Of a stretch of DNA of 64,000 bases, positions 34,481 through 45,569 are shown one piece after another. How positions within the stretch are numbered: position 1 is the stretch's first letter; each line of letters opens with the position of its first letter. Below the pieces are notes generated by a model. That model searched no databases. It saw nothing but the letters and a program-made list of their open reading frames with translations, and was not told where the DNA came from. The stretch is taken from contig JANTQF010000135.1 of assembly GCA_032988165.1 (NCBI GenBank), forward strand, positions 1-64,000, written 5' to 3'. Source of the DNA: Emmonsiellopsis sp. PD_33 (taxonomy: Eukaryota > Ascomycota > Eurotiomycetes > Onygenales > Ajellomycetaceae). Both the position numbers and the translations under genes were made by a program.

Positions 34481-35220
34481 CCGTTGTTTTGAGTCAAGCC
34501 TATATCGACCTTTACGCCAGCCAGGATGGCGGTCTGACTTGGGAATTTGTGAGCCACATTGCCTACGGAGCTGGACCCGAGACTATTCAAGATGGCAATG
34601 ACGCAATTTGGGAACCCTTTCTCCTAATGCATGAGGGCCAACTGATTTGCTACTACTCTGACCAGCGTGACCCTCTGCATGCACAGAAGCTACTTCCCGT
34701 TACAACCACTGATTTGCGGACTTGGTCTGAGCCTGTGGACGACGTGGCGCATGCCGAATTTGGGAACCGCCCTGGTATGGCCATCGTGGCTCACATTGAG
34801 TCTAAGAACAGGTGGATCATGACCTATGAGATTTGCGGGCCCCCTGGGTGTGTGGTGAACTACAAGGTGTCTGATTCTCCCCTCACCTTCGGCTCCGCTC
34901 CGGACACGCCTTTGGTGGTCGGCAACGTCGTGCCTTACGGCTCACCATATGTTATCTGGACCCCGCATCCCGACCGCACTGATGGAAGTGGCCTCATTAT
35001 TATGAATGGGAGCGACAGGGAAGAGCTTTTTATCAATGAGGACGCTGCGGACCCTAATGGGTGGAGAATGGTCAATGTTGGCCAGTGGAGTGTATACTCG
35101 CGTGAGCTGAATATTATCAATGTGGAGGATGAGAAGAAATTGATGATCACGAACGGTGGAAATATGGCAGACGGAAGCCTGAATTATGTGGTTTGTGGTG
35201 TTGTTGGTATTCCTACTTGA
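34481..35220 (+). pseudogene. GH93 exo-arabinanase C-terminal fragment fused to the transporter remnant
   Basis: Directly after the transporter's SWRVP the same open frame continues with AYIDLYASQDGGLTWEFVSH, AIWEPFLLMHEGQLICYYSD, QRDP and DLRTWSEPVDDV, to a stop at 35220. These are diagnostic of GH93, the six-bladed beta-propeller exo-alpha-1,5-L-arabinanases of fungi (known family member: Fusarium Arb93A). About 245 residues remain of ~370. The N-terminal blades and the signal peptide are absent, so the product would not be secreted or fold as a full propeller. The remaining part has no internal stop, so it either decayed recently or persists as part of a chimeric ORF that begins near 34250. 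Confidence 0.8.
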
Positions 35221-35244
35221 AGTGGGGAGGCCGTTTTCATGTAT

Positions 35245-35264
35245 GTATGTATGTACATACATAC
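35245..35264. repeat. Perfect 20-bp palindrome (ATGT/ACAT)
   Basis: GTATGTATGT followed by its exact reverse complement ACATACATAC, 25 bases after the stop of the GH93 fragment. It could arise from a head-to-head tetranucleotide microsatellite. Confidence 0.8.
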
Positions 35265-35558
35265 TTAACTTTCTAACTGCCTCGGTGAAGTTTCGACTTT
35301 CAGCCCTGTAACTATATTCAATCGCCTTAACTCTGGCCGTCTACTATTAGCTAGTTAGTCCATAACAGCTACTTGCGTTTCATTTGTTCATTACTCTGCA
35401 TCCATACTACAAATAGCGCGGTGTTGTTTTGCGTTCTTCATCTTACCCAAGTAGTAGGAAGTAGCCTATTGTATATTTATACTGCCTTAATATGCTTTAA
35501 TAACGTACAGTAGTCCTCATTCAAGGCTCGGCCCCCGATAAGAGCTCACTCAGTGCAA

Positions 35559-35576
35559 GGGGGGGTGTTCCCCCCC
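35559..35576. repeat. G7-TGTT-C7 inverted repeat
   Basis: Seven G, four-base loop, seven C. No matching terminal repeat or target-site duplication was found nearby, so a transposon end is not supported. Confidence 0.7.
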
Positions 35577-35881
35577 TAACCCCTTTTTATCTCAACCGCA
35601 CTGCTGCATCTGCTAAGTAATTCTTGGCGGGTGCTGTGAACTTAAGGTTACCCGCCAATCCGTATTGGGACTAGCGCAGAACACCCAGCCTGTGAAGTCA
35701 TCTCCCTGTCCAGTTCGAGATTCAATGAACAACGACGAAACATCGACTTTTGCTTCCTAGTATCTAGCCACCAATATTACCTACCAGATCAAAGTATCCG
35801 GATAGTATCAATCGCAGCGTCCCCGGATAACTAGCAGTCCTAGTTATCCCGCATCCTGCGCCGCGGACAACAATCGCGCGA

Positions 35882-36743
35882 ATGGCGCCCATAACTTTGA
35901 ATGCGATTGATGGTCGGTGCCCCCCTCCTTCTTCTTCTGCGCCAACCTCGTTGCGCGTCAGGCGGTGCTATACAGTATTTGAGACCGGAGCATTGACTAA
36001 CCCATTTCCTCTGCGACAGATGACTTGAAAGATGTAATACAACACCTATTCGAGATCCAATCTGCCGTCCATGGATACCTGGGGCCGGAGACGCAGCAGG
36101 AGCTAGTGCGGAAAATGTGAGTGTGTTTGGACATATCCTTTGAATTTATTCAGGGGTGACTGTGAGGGAGGCGGAGTGCATAAATCATTGATGGTGATCG
36201 CAGCGTTGGAATGTTGCTTTGAGCGTTTTTCATTTCGTCCCCTTCCATCTGGAATGCGCAATTGGCGCAGATAACCACCCCCCGCCCTGAAAAACGAAAT
36301 GATATGAAAAACCACAGCTAACACCCGTCTTTCCAAAACCCAGAAAATCCCTAACCCTCTCCCTGTCCAACCTCTCCGAACACTCCCGCCCCGACCCCTC
36401 CTTACCCCCCAGCACCACAGCACCACGAATAAACGACCCCGACCCAGCCCTCCACACCGTCCAGCTACCGCCAGAAATAATAGACTACGTCGATTCGGCG
36501 CGAAACCCAGATATCTACACGCGAGAGTTTGTCGAGCTGGTGCAGAAGGGGAATCAGGATTTGAAGGGGAAGGCGGAGGCGTTTGCGAGCTTTCGGGACG
36601 TGTTGGCGAGGGAGATGACTAGCGCGATGCCGGAGTGTAAGGGGGAGGTTGAGAGGGTGGTTAGGGCGACGGGAGGTGGGGATGGGGGGAGTAGAGCTGA
36701 TAATGGGAACGGGAATGGGAATGGGAATGCCGGAGGAACTTGA
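35882..36743 (+). CDS. med10: Mediator complex subunit 10 (Med10/Nut2)
   Basis: Three exons (35882-35912, 36020-36116, 36344-36743) give 175 residues. The first exon codes only MAPITLNAID plus one base. The second gives DDLKDVIQHLFEIQSAVHGY, which with the following GPETQQELVRKIKSL is the hallmark helical start of Med10. The third exon carries LSNLSE, a variable linker, VQLPPEIIDYVDSARNPDIY and TREFVELVQKGNQDLKGK. Med10 is in the middle module of Mediator and bridges activators to RNA polymerase II in the nucleus. The C-terminal tail after GEVERVV is Gly/Asn repeats from a GGGAAT microsatellite. Relatives are 150-200 residues long. No single long ORF shows this gene because of its short first exons. 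Confidence 0.93.
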
Positions 36744-37876
36744 GGTGGAATTGTTATGATTCTTTTTTTCTCTATTTTCATCTTTCATACCCCGTCCTCC
36801 GCTCCCCTATGAGCATGTGCAAGGATCTGGGGACTTTTTTTGCTGGATATTGCGGGAGTTTTTAGAAGGCGTTTGGGAGTTTCGAATCCCCCTGGAAGTC
36901 TTGTAGCTGGGAAGGGATCAGTGACTGGTTGGGTATTTTCAATATTGGGTTTCCTTTTCGATCATCTTTTTGTATATACTGATATCACACGTGCAGAACA
37001 AACTACAAAACATGATAAATATGCAACAGGCCCTGCTACATTGGCTGCGTCTTCAAAGGTCTGTCTCTCTTTTTCTCTCTATTCCGCCCAGCCACCTATC
37101 TCTCCATATTTACTCCGGCTTCCAGTCATCGTCTGATAGATGACGCGTCGACGAATGGCCGCATTTAAAGCATCTCTAGTCCGGTTCTACCAAGGAGCCC
37201 AGCATTTCTATGGGCGTTTTACGAAGTTACACCTGCTATTTATCTATCGATCTATCTACTAGTCAGCAGGCTACAATCTACACCCACACCCATTTCAACA
37301 CATCGTCTTACTGAATATAAAATCACACGCAGACAGCAATGTACAGGGTGTGGGATTTGCACCCGTTACCGGGTTATTTACACCCGGCCAAGAAACGAAC
37401 TATTCTAAAAATGGCATTGCCCGTATACAGCGTTCCATACAAAGAACCGATATCTTTAAGCTTGAGCTTGATCATGGTGCACACCCTCTGCCCCACCTCT
37501 TCTTCCCCCATACAGCCCCACCATCCCGCTCCATGTCCTATCCCTCGATAGAACAGTGTATTCAGGCTCTCTACTACATGGTGATGGAAAACCTATATCC
37601 GGCCCGCACCGGGCGCACGGAGGTCACATTACTTCTGCTTCCAACCTTGGAAGACTCTTCTTCACCCGTTTTTCTATTTAAGGAGAGAGGCTCCTCCAAC
37701 CGGGAGTTCTTTTTTCTCAGGTTTGGGGTTGAAAAATGGACTGAAAGGCCTGCCGACGGCCGAATTGAGTTCACACATTCTAGAATAGATCTACAACCCG
37801 AAAACCCTGGAAAATCCTCCCAAAACCTAGTCAAGAAATGCCGATCCTTTTCGCAACATGCAATTTGACAAAAATC

Positions 37877-37976
37877 GGTTGGAGATTTCCAGCCTGGCCG
37901 AACCTGCAGGCTGCGGATTTGGGGAAAAAGGCCCTCAACCCGTCCATGCCAGGCCGTTTTTTCGGGATTTCCAACC
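37877..37976. repeat. Imperfect inverted repeat, ~100 bp
   Basis: The ends read GGTTGGAGATTTCC and GGATTTCCAACC, and inside these GCCTGGC pairs with GCCAGGC. Arms are interrupted, so pairing is partial. It might be a degenerate MITE-like hairpin, but no target-site duplication was found. Confidence 0.35.
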
Positions 37977-38638
37977 GGGGGGGCAGCAGGCCGGGTTTGC
38001 AATACTCGTACAACCCTCCGGGCCGCCACACTACTATCGGATGCCTCAAATTTCCTCCGAGGAGATAGAACCCTCTCACAGTAACATTGCTTCTGAGCAT
38101 TGTCTTCCATTTGCGCGGCACCATCTTAGAATATCTCTAAGTAGAGTGGCATTCCTATCGATGCATCTATTATGCCAAGTTGGGCAAAATTTGGCTCCTA
38201 AATCGTTCAAAACCTCTATCTCAAGGCCAGTTGGTATCACACTTGCTGGTCCTCAACCATGGTTGATGGAATCGCATTATCTCCCCATCTGGAAACAAGC
38301 AGATCTTACACGTAGCATCCTGTTTCTGCCCAGCTCTCGCAGGCTGAATAAATACTTCCACTCCGGGTCAGTAATTGGCCAAATCCAGGCAGTAAAAGAA
38401 GGATGCTAAATCTGCTTATTTCCATATCATGAGATACACTTAATGGGCTGCTTGCATCTCCGATGGCTAGCTAAGCCTTCCCCAAGCATCATATGAGATA
38501 TGGTTTCTTTTTATCTAGTCCTACTCTAACTCCCCTTTAGTTGGTTGTTCTTCTTCTAATTTTTGGAGGGCCAGGTGCGCCACGCCGGCCTGTAGGTGGA
38601 AACCATTCTCCAGGAGGCGAAGAGAGGAGAGAAATGGA

Positions 38639-38646
38639 TATAAATA
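38639..38646 (+). promoter_or_regulatory. TATA box of the small secreted protein gene
   Basis: A consensus TATAAATA lies 131 bases upstream of the ATG at 38770, followed by pyrimidine-rich sequence and a CA-rich leader (AACAACAACA just before the ATG). This is typical of highly expressed fungal genes. Confidence 0.6.
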
Positions 38647-38769
38647 CCCTTTCACTTCTGCTCGTTTTCTCTTTCTGACTCTTCAAACCAACACGATTTC
38701 CTCCCAGCACTTTTTCAACATATCATCCAAACCTCAACATACCCCTGAACCCCCAAGCTCAACAACAAC

Positions 38770-39284
38770 ATGCACTTCACCAAAACCCTTGCTTTGGCTC
38801 TTATTGCTGCCCCTGCAGCTCTTGCCCAGGGACCTTCGGTATAGATGCTGCCCAATTCATCCTTGCTATGCCTATTGCCAGGCTAATATTACCCCGCGAC
38901 AATATAGGGAATAATTTATAACCGCCCAAACTATCAGGGGCAGAGCCAGACAATCAATTCTCCTAACGAATGTGTTAACCTAGAACCTGCTTTGTATGCG
39001 CCTATTCCTCCCATTCTAAGAGCACCGTCAAGAAATCCCCCATATATTAACAGTCAGAACAGCATAAACAGAGTGCGGTCTATAAGAATCAATACGGGGG
39101 AATGTGCCCTCTTTCCGTGAGTGATTCTCTTTACGTCTTGTAAAATTTTTGTTAGAAGTCGATGCTAATGGCGTGAAACAAAAGTGAACCGAACTGCGGA
39201 GGTCCAAGTGAAATATATGACTCTAGCCAACCCTTCATCCCCGCTGGGACTCCGAGCGAATCTATCATCTGCTTTTCGGAGTAA
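38770..39284 (+). CDS. Small secreted cysteine-containing protein, beta/gamma-crystallin-like
   Basis: Four short exons (38770-38838, 38908-38993, 39063-39116, 39185-39284) with GT..AG introns of 66-69 bases join in frame to 102 residues. Without splicing the frame stops after 24 codons, so the gene is easily missed. Residues 1-19 are a signal peptide (TLALALIAAPAALAQ). The mature part has IIYNRPNYQGQSQTINSPNE, a Cys, then VRSIRINTGECALFP, NCGGPSEIYD and a final IIC. The Greek-key-like Y-x-x-x-N-Y-x-G start and the N-x-V-R-S-I-R-I strand match small fungal secreted proteins of the beta/gamma-crystallin type. Four cysteines suggest two disulphides. The role is unknown: wall-associated, effector-like or antimicrobial are all possible. 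Confidence 0.8.
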
Positions 39285-39421
39285 TTTCAAGAGTGGGGGC
39301 AAGAAAGAAAGTGTGTGAATTTAGGGATATTGTCTGCTTTCTGCTTATTATGTGATACTTATACTCCCAGCTTCCAACCATCGATGCTGTTTGAGCTGGG
39401 CTAGTATAAGTATCTAAATGC

Positions 39422-39470
<49 letters not shown>

Positions 39471-42400
39471 TGTGGAGGTGTGGTTGTAGGAGAAAGGCTG
39501 CTGGGACCTGGACCAGCAAGTTGTTGAAATTTTGGGCGCCCTGGTGAAGACTTATCATAGTTCTATATACTGGTTTTTAAAGTATTACCGATGCCACTCA
39601 TTTACAATTATTAATAGCAGCTAATTATTTCATATAGCAATGGCTTTTCTTTTTCTTTTTCCTTTAGCTGCCAGTCTGAAAACTTTAAGATGTATCTATG
39701 ATAAAAAAAGCAGTAATCGACTGGATAAATGTATGGATCGCTGGTACAGCATACAGCATAGAGGTAATAGAACAATGTAAGGGAATATAAACACATAGTA
39801 GTGAGAGAATGTCTATTAAACATGGGGATAAGAACATAGCAAAGCTGTTTACAGGCCCGATGAGGATAGGGGGCCAGTGAGGATTATACATTCTCGTCCT
39901 TGGCTGAGGCCTTCGCCATGTGATCTCATGGTTCTCATAATAAAAATAATAAATAACAAATAAAATCTTTATTATGGTTATACAAGCCGCATGCGCTCGC
40001 TTCTCTCGCTTCCCGCATTGCGCCGCTGCTTCCCCCTATTAACCCCCATCACCCCTACTGCCCCTACCACCATAACCGGCCTATCTCCCTATTACCGAGT
40101 GCACTAAGGCAAGATTTCTAATGGGGTGCATGTGAGGTACCCTTTTTGCTCATTATTTGGGGTTAACTCTAAGAGAAGAGAGATATCACGACTCTAATGT
40201 ATAAAACAGTGTCAGGAATGGCCAGACTATGGTTCTGACAAACTGTGAAAACCTGGCATGGTATCATCACCCCCTATGGAGCCTGGGCCCTTCTCATCCT
40301 GTATGAATTCACATCTGAGCTCTGACAACCCCATCACTCTTATACCTTCAACTGTTCACTCCAGGCTCGAGTCCCTTGTTTCTGTCTTCGGAAGATTTAT
40401 TTATCTTTCTATCACATACATACATACAATACTCCCACATCCAGCCTAAAAGTCCCAAATGAACCTATTTCAACCTCAGCATCCATGCTCACCCCATGTG
40501 AATACAAACCATGAAAGTGTGGCCTATCGATCCTTTAGTCCCTCGAAATTTGAGGCTAGAGGTGCTAGAAAAGTTACCACAGGGATTAGACCTCCTACAA
40601 TGGAATAGTCTCAGGCCTTGATTCCTGATCAAGGTCTAGTCCGGCTGCCGCCCAGCCTGTGTTGGCGGCAGTTAAGAGACTCCACCCCGGTGGTTCTCTG
40701 TTCTCACAATGGGACAGCAAAGTGTTCCATCTACCAAAGCCTATACGGAGGAGATACGCGAAACAACGCACTCCCTCAAACATAACTAGCCTTTTTTTTG
40801 TTCTGTTCATGGGAGGCTGGGAGAATGTGTTTGTTGGTCAAGTCACTTCGTTGCTCTTTGTTTTCTTTTTTTACCTCCCCCCTGATATGCGGCGGTAAGC
40901 AGGCTTGAAGTTCAGAGATCCTGGTCCGGGGGTTAAGCCGCAAGAACGGGGAGGAAATTGAGGGGAGAGGTTAATGCTGAGACGAGATGGGTTGGGCGAT
41001 TCGAGGGACTGGTTTTGAATTTGCCTGCTTAAGATGGTGATCATATGTATGTGGTGTTGGAATCAAAATGAGAGATGATTTGTTGTTCATTGGCTGGATT
41101 AATGATGTAGTTATGTTGGACATTTCTGGTTTGTTCAATTTCATAGTCAATTATTGGATGTTACCGTTGCTCTGTGAGTTCGAGGCCGACGAATGCCAAG
41201 TAAATACGGTGCTGGACTGGAAATTGCAATATGTGTTTCCTGATGTCCCACATCAAGCTCATATGTCAGTTAAAATACGAAACCATCCTGCAGAATTGAT
41301 CTCTACTACTGTGCAACTTGCGCAAGGATGATCAAGCCAATGCAGTTCTTACCTGGGTATTGTAGAGGAGTGTAGATTGAGTTCAAGGTGGATAGTCTGG
41401 CATTTGCCAGCAGTGAGATGACCGCCATATCTGAATGCAGATATCAAACCACATTCTCTAGGGCTGAGATGCAGTGCGACCCAGGCAATGTGGGAGATGC
41501 AGTGCTCCGTCGACTTGCATAAACTGCCATGACAGACGGAGTGCTGGAGAGAGATATGCATCATAGCTTGGTCCAAGGGAACCCCGTCGTACAATCAGTC
41601 CCACAGGCAGGGAGGGGCCTGAACACAGTGAACAGCGAGCGGAACTCTAGCCTTCAAGACACCCATGTCAGGGGCTTTGGCACTTCCCGCGGATCGTCTG
41701 TCCTTGGGGCAAAGGTAAGTTTATATCAATTTGGCTCAAAGAAGCTTTCACGCCCCAAGGGACCGAATTCGGGACTTCCGACTCTTGTTGGTCGACTCTG
41801 GCCGCGGGGCCCCGGGAAAGCCAGCCGCTGGAGTCTTGTTGGAGAGCAACGGCGTACAATTTGGATTTGGATTAGTTCTTAATTTTACTCCGTGGTTAAC
41901 TGGCTCACTCGTTAACCGGCTGCTTGGCGCGAATGAGAGGGGGTCGGTACCAAAGAGCTGTCTAAAAAAGGGCAAATGAAGGCGAGATGTAATGTTAGCT
42001 TGTTAAAGTTAGTTCCCCGCCTGGCTTCTCGCCTGCCTGATTCGGATTTGATCTGGTGTGGTTGGTTACATCCATCCTTGGATTTATGAGATGGGCAGCA
42101 AAACACGGTCCAGGATCTGGATCTCGCCCCCATGGCCCTCCAGCTTCCAAGTGCGCGGAGAATTTGCAGAAATGCCTAACAGGCTGGTGATCAACCAGGG
42201 CATGGGTGGTGGCAGCATACTCCGCATCCTGACACGCAGCAAGAACCCCAGAGCTGCTGTCCTGGCGGAGTGCCCACACAGCCGAGCCTGTTTCCATTGG
42301 CGGGCTCAAGCCTCATGGCATCTCTCTCGAAGTGGGAACGGGGTGGCCAATACGAGAGACATCTGGGTATCCCTGGTGTGACACTCCAGACTTGATGGCG

Positions 42401-42923
42401 TTAGCAACCGCTTGCAGGAGGCCGTCCCACGCCGGCGCCGTCCAACGGCTCGCTGGACGGTCCTGGCTGGCTAATAGGAGAGCTCGCCAGCGGTCCTAGT
42501 GGCAGTTAGACCGAGTTAGGGTGCCATGGCGCTGTTCTGCCAGCTTGGAGTCTTGACTCTTTGGGCCGGGGGCGGGCTGGGGTCCTGGGGAAGACGAGCA
42601 GAGTGGGTTGTGGGATCCTGAGTGTTGGGAACGGCTCCCTGTCAGACTTCATATTCAGCACGGTTGCCGTCTCCACCCTAGCATCACTTCCCCGTCCTCG
42701 TCCTGCTCGCGATTCTCTGCTTCAACCTCGTCTTCCTCTAACTCCTCATTGCCGTTCGCTGTCCTCCCGCCGCTTCCGCCGCCACTCCCGCCCGTTTCCC
42801 CCCCTGTGGCCATGCCTTGGCTGGCGTCCGTTCGCTGTCTGCCGCAGACTATGTCTTTCTGACGTCGCCGCCGTCAACTATCCCCATCGTCTGTCTGTCT
42901 TGAGTCGCCGTGGAAGATCCGCC
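39285..42923. other. Long intergenic region
   Basis: These 3.6 kb hold no protein I recognise. Elements are a TC/TG compound microsatellite (39425-39474), AT-rich DNA (39540-39970) and a short hairpin (CCGTCCA/TGGACGG, 42438-42460) in the probable promoter of the next gene. Frames at 41068-41331 and 42058-42381 plus are open but unsupported. Confidence 0.5.
39425..39474. repeat. Compound TC/TG dinucleotide microsatellite
   Basis: Fourteen TC units pass directly into eleven TG units in noncoding DNA about 140 bases after the stop of the small secreted protein gene. Confidence 0.9.
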
Positions 42924-44015
42924 ATGGCCACTGCGGGTGATGGCGTCTCCGGGGCTTACGAGGGCGATTTGGGCACCCAGATCGCAATCGCAACCTTCCT
43001 GGGCATTGGATGGTATAATGCCATCGAACTGTGCGTCCTCGTCTTTGTCGCCTTCAACGCATACAGAGGCCTCTATTTCTGGAGTTTGCTCCTTTCTGCC
43101 GTTGCCGGAGTTGTGCCCTATTCCGTGGGCTTCTTGCTGAAGTTTTTCGAGTTGATGGAGTCGATGTGGCTTTCGGTTGTCCTGCTGTCCGCCGGCTGGT
43201 GGGTGATGGTTACGGGCCAATCTTTTGTCCTCTACTCGCGGCTGCATCTGGTTCTCCGTGACCAGCGTATCCTACAGCGCGTCCTATACATGATCATTGG
43301 GAACGTCTTCCTGCTCCACCTGCCCACCACGATTCTCACCTTTGGATCAAATTCCTCCGCAAAGGACTCGTTCGTCCCCGCATATAACATCATGGAGAAA
43401 ATCCAGATGACCGGGTTTTGTCTTCAGGAATTCATCATATCCACTCTTTATATTTGGGAGACGATCAAAATGTTGAAGCTCTCTCCGGAGAAGGGAAACC
43501 GGAGGATTATGTACCAACTGCTCAGCATCAATCTTATCTTTATCCTGATGGACCTCGGACTTCTCGCCGCTGCGTATGCCAACTTATATGTCTATGAAAC
43601 CACACTCAAGTCAACAATATACAGCATCAAGCTGAAATTGGAATTCGCAGTCCTCGGGAAACTGATACATTTGGTCAATGCACATTCGTGGAACCCCGAA
43701 TTCTCCACGGGACCAAATGGATTCCCGGATTTTGTTGATGCCTCTCGCATTACTTCCGACCTCACTCATGCCCCGAAATCCAAGAAGGCACCCGCGAAAC
43801 CTTCGTGGATGCATGCATATGATACCCCTGATGCCGCCATGGAGGTGGAAGATCTGCCTGATAGACGCCCAAGCAACTATGCCGGACAGTCCGAGACGGG
43901 TGGTTCGTGGAGTGCAGGAACACAGGCCGACGCAATATGCCCAAACCCCTCTTCAACCCCGGGCGGTTCTCCCCAACCGTTAACCCGTGAAGCAAAGCCA
44001 GAATGGCCTAGTTGA
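42924..44015 (+). CDS. Seven-helix fungal integral membrane protein (DUF7703-like)
   Basis: One exon, 363 residues. The ATG at 42924 has a strong GCC-ATG-GCC context and is the first in this frame. Hydrophobic segments begin at ELCVLVFVAFNAYRGLYFW and continue through LLLSAVAGVVPYSVGFLL, LSVVLLSAGWWVMVTG, VLYMIIGNVFLLHLPTTIL, a helix around IISTLYIWETIK, LLSINLIFILMDLGLLAAAY and a last one near SIKLKLEFAVLGKL. A hydrophilic Pro/Ser-rich cytosolic tail of ~90 residues follows. The layout resembles the large fungus-specific family of receptor-like membrane proteins with unknown ligand (DUF7703). No G-protein motif is visible. It should sit in the plasma membrane. Neighbours give no clue to its job. 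Confidence 0.78.
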   Translation: MATAGDGVSGAYEGDLGTQIAIATFLGIGWYNAIELCVLVFVAFNAYRGLYFWSLLLSAVAGVVPYSVGFLLKFFELMESMWLSVVLLSAGWWVMVTGQSFVLYSRLHLVLRDQRILQRVLYMIIGNVFLLHLPTTILTFGSNSSAKDSFVPAYNIMEKIQMTGFCLQEFIISTLYIWETIKMLKLSPEKGNRRIMYQLLSINLIFILMDLGLLAAAYANLYVYETTLKSTIYSIKLKLEFAVLGKLIHLVNAHSWNPEFSTGPNGFPDFVDASRITSDLTHAPKSKKAPAKPSWMHAYDTPDAAMEVEDLPDRRPSNYAGQSETGGSWSAGTQADAICPNPSSTPGGSPQPLTREAKPEWPS

Positions 44016-45569
44016 TACGATCGATGACACGCCTATGTTTATTTTCCTTACCTTTAATATATAATACCTTATCAGGACCATTATTGATTAAACCATTATT
44101 CACTACGCCTCCACCGATGATAATTTCACACGGAGGATCCGATCCCCAACCTCGAATCGGCTTGTTTCCAGGATAGGAACCTGCTGCACCTCGTACGGCC
44201 ACAGGGAAGGCCAGGGTTTTCGGCACGAATCCGAATATTCCGTTTTGGACCAATGTGGCCCACGAATCCAATATTTGGAACATCCCATTCCCGAAAGGGG
44301 GCGCTCCGAGTGATGGAAGTACCATGGAGGATTGCACGAGGTGGCCTGACCACTACTCTGCGACACGACACCAACGACGATGGGCCTCCTTCAGGCCAGC
44401 CAGGAGGAGGAAGGATGCCATTACATTACGAGCAGGACGGATGGTATCTACGGGAATATGTAACGACACGATAACGCCACGACTTGTTTACCTTCAAACT
44501 ACCTACCCGTCGATGTGCCCTTTCTTCGATTCTTCCCTTGTGTTTCTCTACCATAATTACTATTATATAACTAGTGTTTATTCACACAGGACGACAGGAT
44601 AAGGAGGTGTTATTTCTATCTCACCTCCTATCTAGCATCTTGCATCCATGGACTTCCATAAAACATAATCATGTATCATGCCCTCCACACCCGCACCTCC
44701 TCTTGCCTCCTCTTTCACATGTCTTCGAAGAAGGTCTCTGCACCCCTCCATCTCCTTCGCTGTCCACCTATACTATATACCTCTAGCTATCTCCTATACC
44801 CGCCACCCGGGCAGCTCGAATCTATAAAACATATTCAAACCAAGCCAAAAAATTATAAAAACAAGAAAAGCCAAATCCATCCCACCCTTCCCTCTCTCTC
44901 TTGGGTCTGTCTATTCGCTTGTAATGTAGCAACGTGTCCATGGTTAAGAGCGGAGCACATGATAACTAGAGCTCATTGCAGATCAACAGCGGGTGCATTG
45001 CTAGTCAGGATAGCTATGGGTGGGGATGGGGGATGTATTTGCGTTGTGTTGCTCTCCAATGGGGAGCCGGTTAAATTCAGGCTTTCTTTCAATGGGTAGT
45101 GTATATGCATGTACGGATGGAGGAGGTTTTCAAGGGAAGGGGGATAGCCCGTGTGCTTTGGGCTGTCCAAAGCGGGGGTTTCTTTTTATAGTTCTTTGCT
45201 GACAGGGTGATGCTTGCAATTGGGCTCCATGCGAGTATTGGATTGGCGATTGGGCATTTGTCATTGCGGAGAGCTTGGAACCTTGTTGGTTGAACTATCC
45301 CTGATGGCAAGTCACGGATGAGCGAGCATGAGACCAAGTGGCCCTGCAATAACTTACATGATCCCCTTTTTGTTGATACCGAGAACTCCCTTGTGTATTT
45401 AATCAGCCATCCGAAGTGGGGTAGTTAAGGTCGCTTCGACCATCCAGCTATTCTGCCGTGTCTGACCGCCTTCTGCTCCGACGTCGCGAACTTCCTCGTA
45501 GAGTCTTCCTGTTCTCCAGGTTTGTTCTTCCCGACGGAGCTGGCTTTGACAGGCCATATAAGACACACC
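44016..45569. other. Intergenic region, no supported gene
   Basis: Only short, motif-free frames are present. AT-rich stretches at 44550-44600 and 44770-44880 probably belong to the 3' flank. The last ~150 bases are the PFF1 leader. Confidence 0.55.

Larger units (their letters stand above)
35221..35881. other. Intergenic, with two palindromic elements
   Basis: The spacer between the GH93 fragment and Med10 contains a 20-base perfect palindrome (35245-35264) and a G7-TGTT-C7 hairpin (35559-35576). No gene is seen. The last ~150 bases are the likely Med10 promoter. Confidence 0.6.
36744..38769. other. Intergenic region, no supported gene
   Basis: Open frames overlap on both strands (up to 178 codons at 37574-38110 minus) without motifs. 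An imperfect inverted repeat spans 37877-37976. The last 130 bases form the promoter and leader of the small secreted protein gene. Confidence 0.5.

Noticed and set aside
35559..35576. G7/C7 hairpin as a transcription terminator
   Set aside because: Hairpin terminators are bacterial, and RNA polymerase II in fungi does not use them.
37574..38110. 178-codon minus-strand ORF, and plus-strand frames over the same DNA
   Set aside because: Open on both strands without motif, codon bias or splice partners. Partly made by the inverted repeat.
39425..39474. TC/TG repeat as a CRISPR-like or regulatory array
   Set aside because: Simple dinucleotide microsatellite without spacers.
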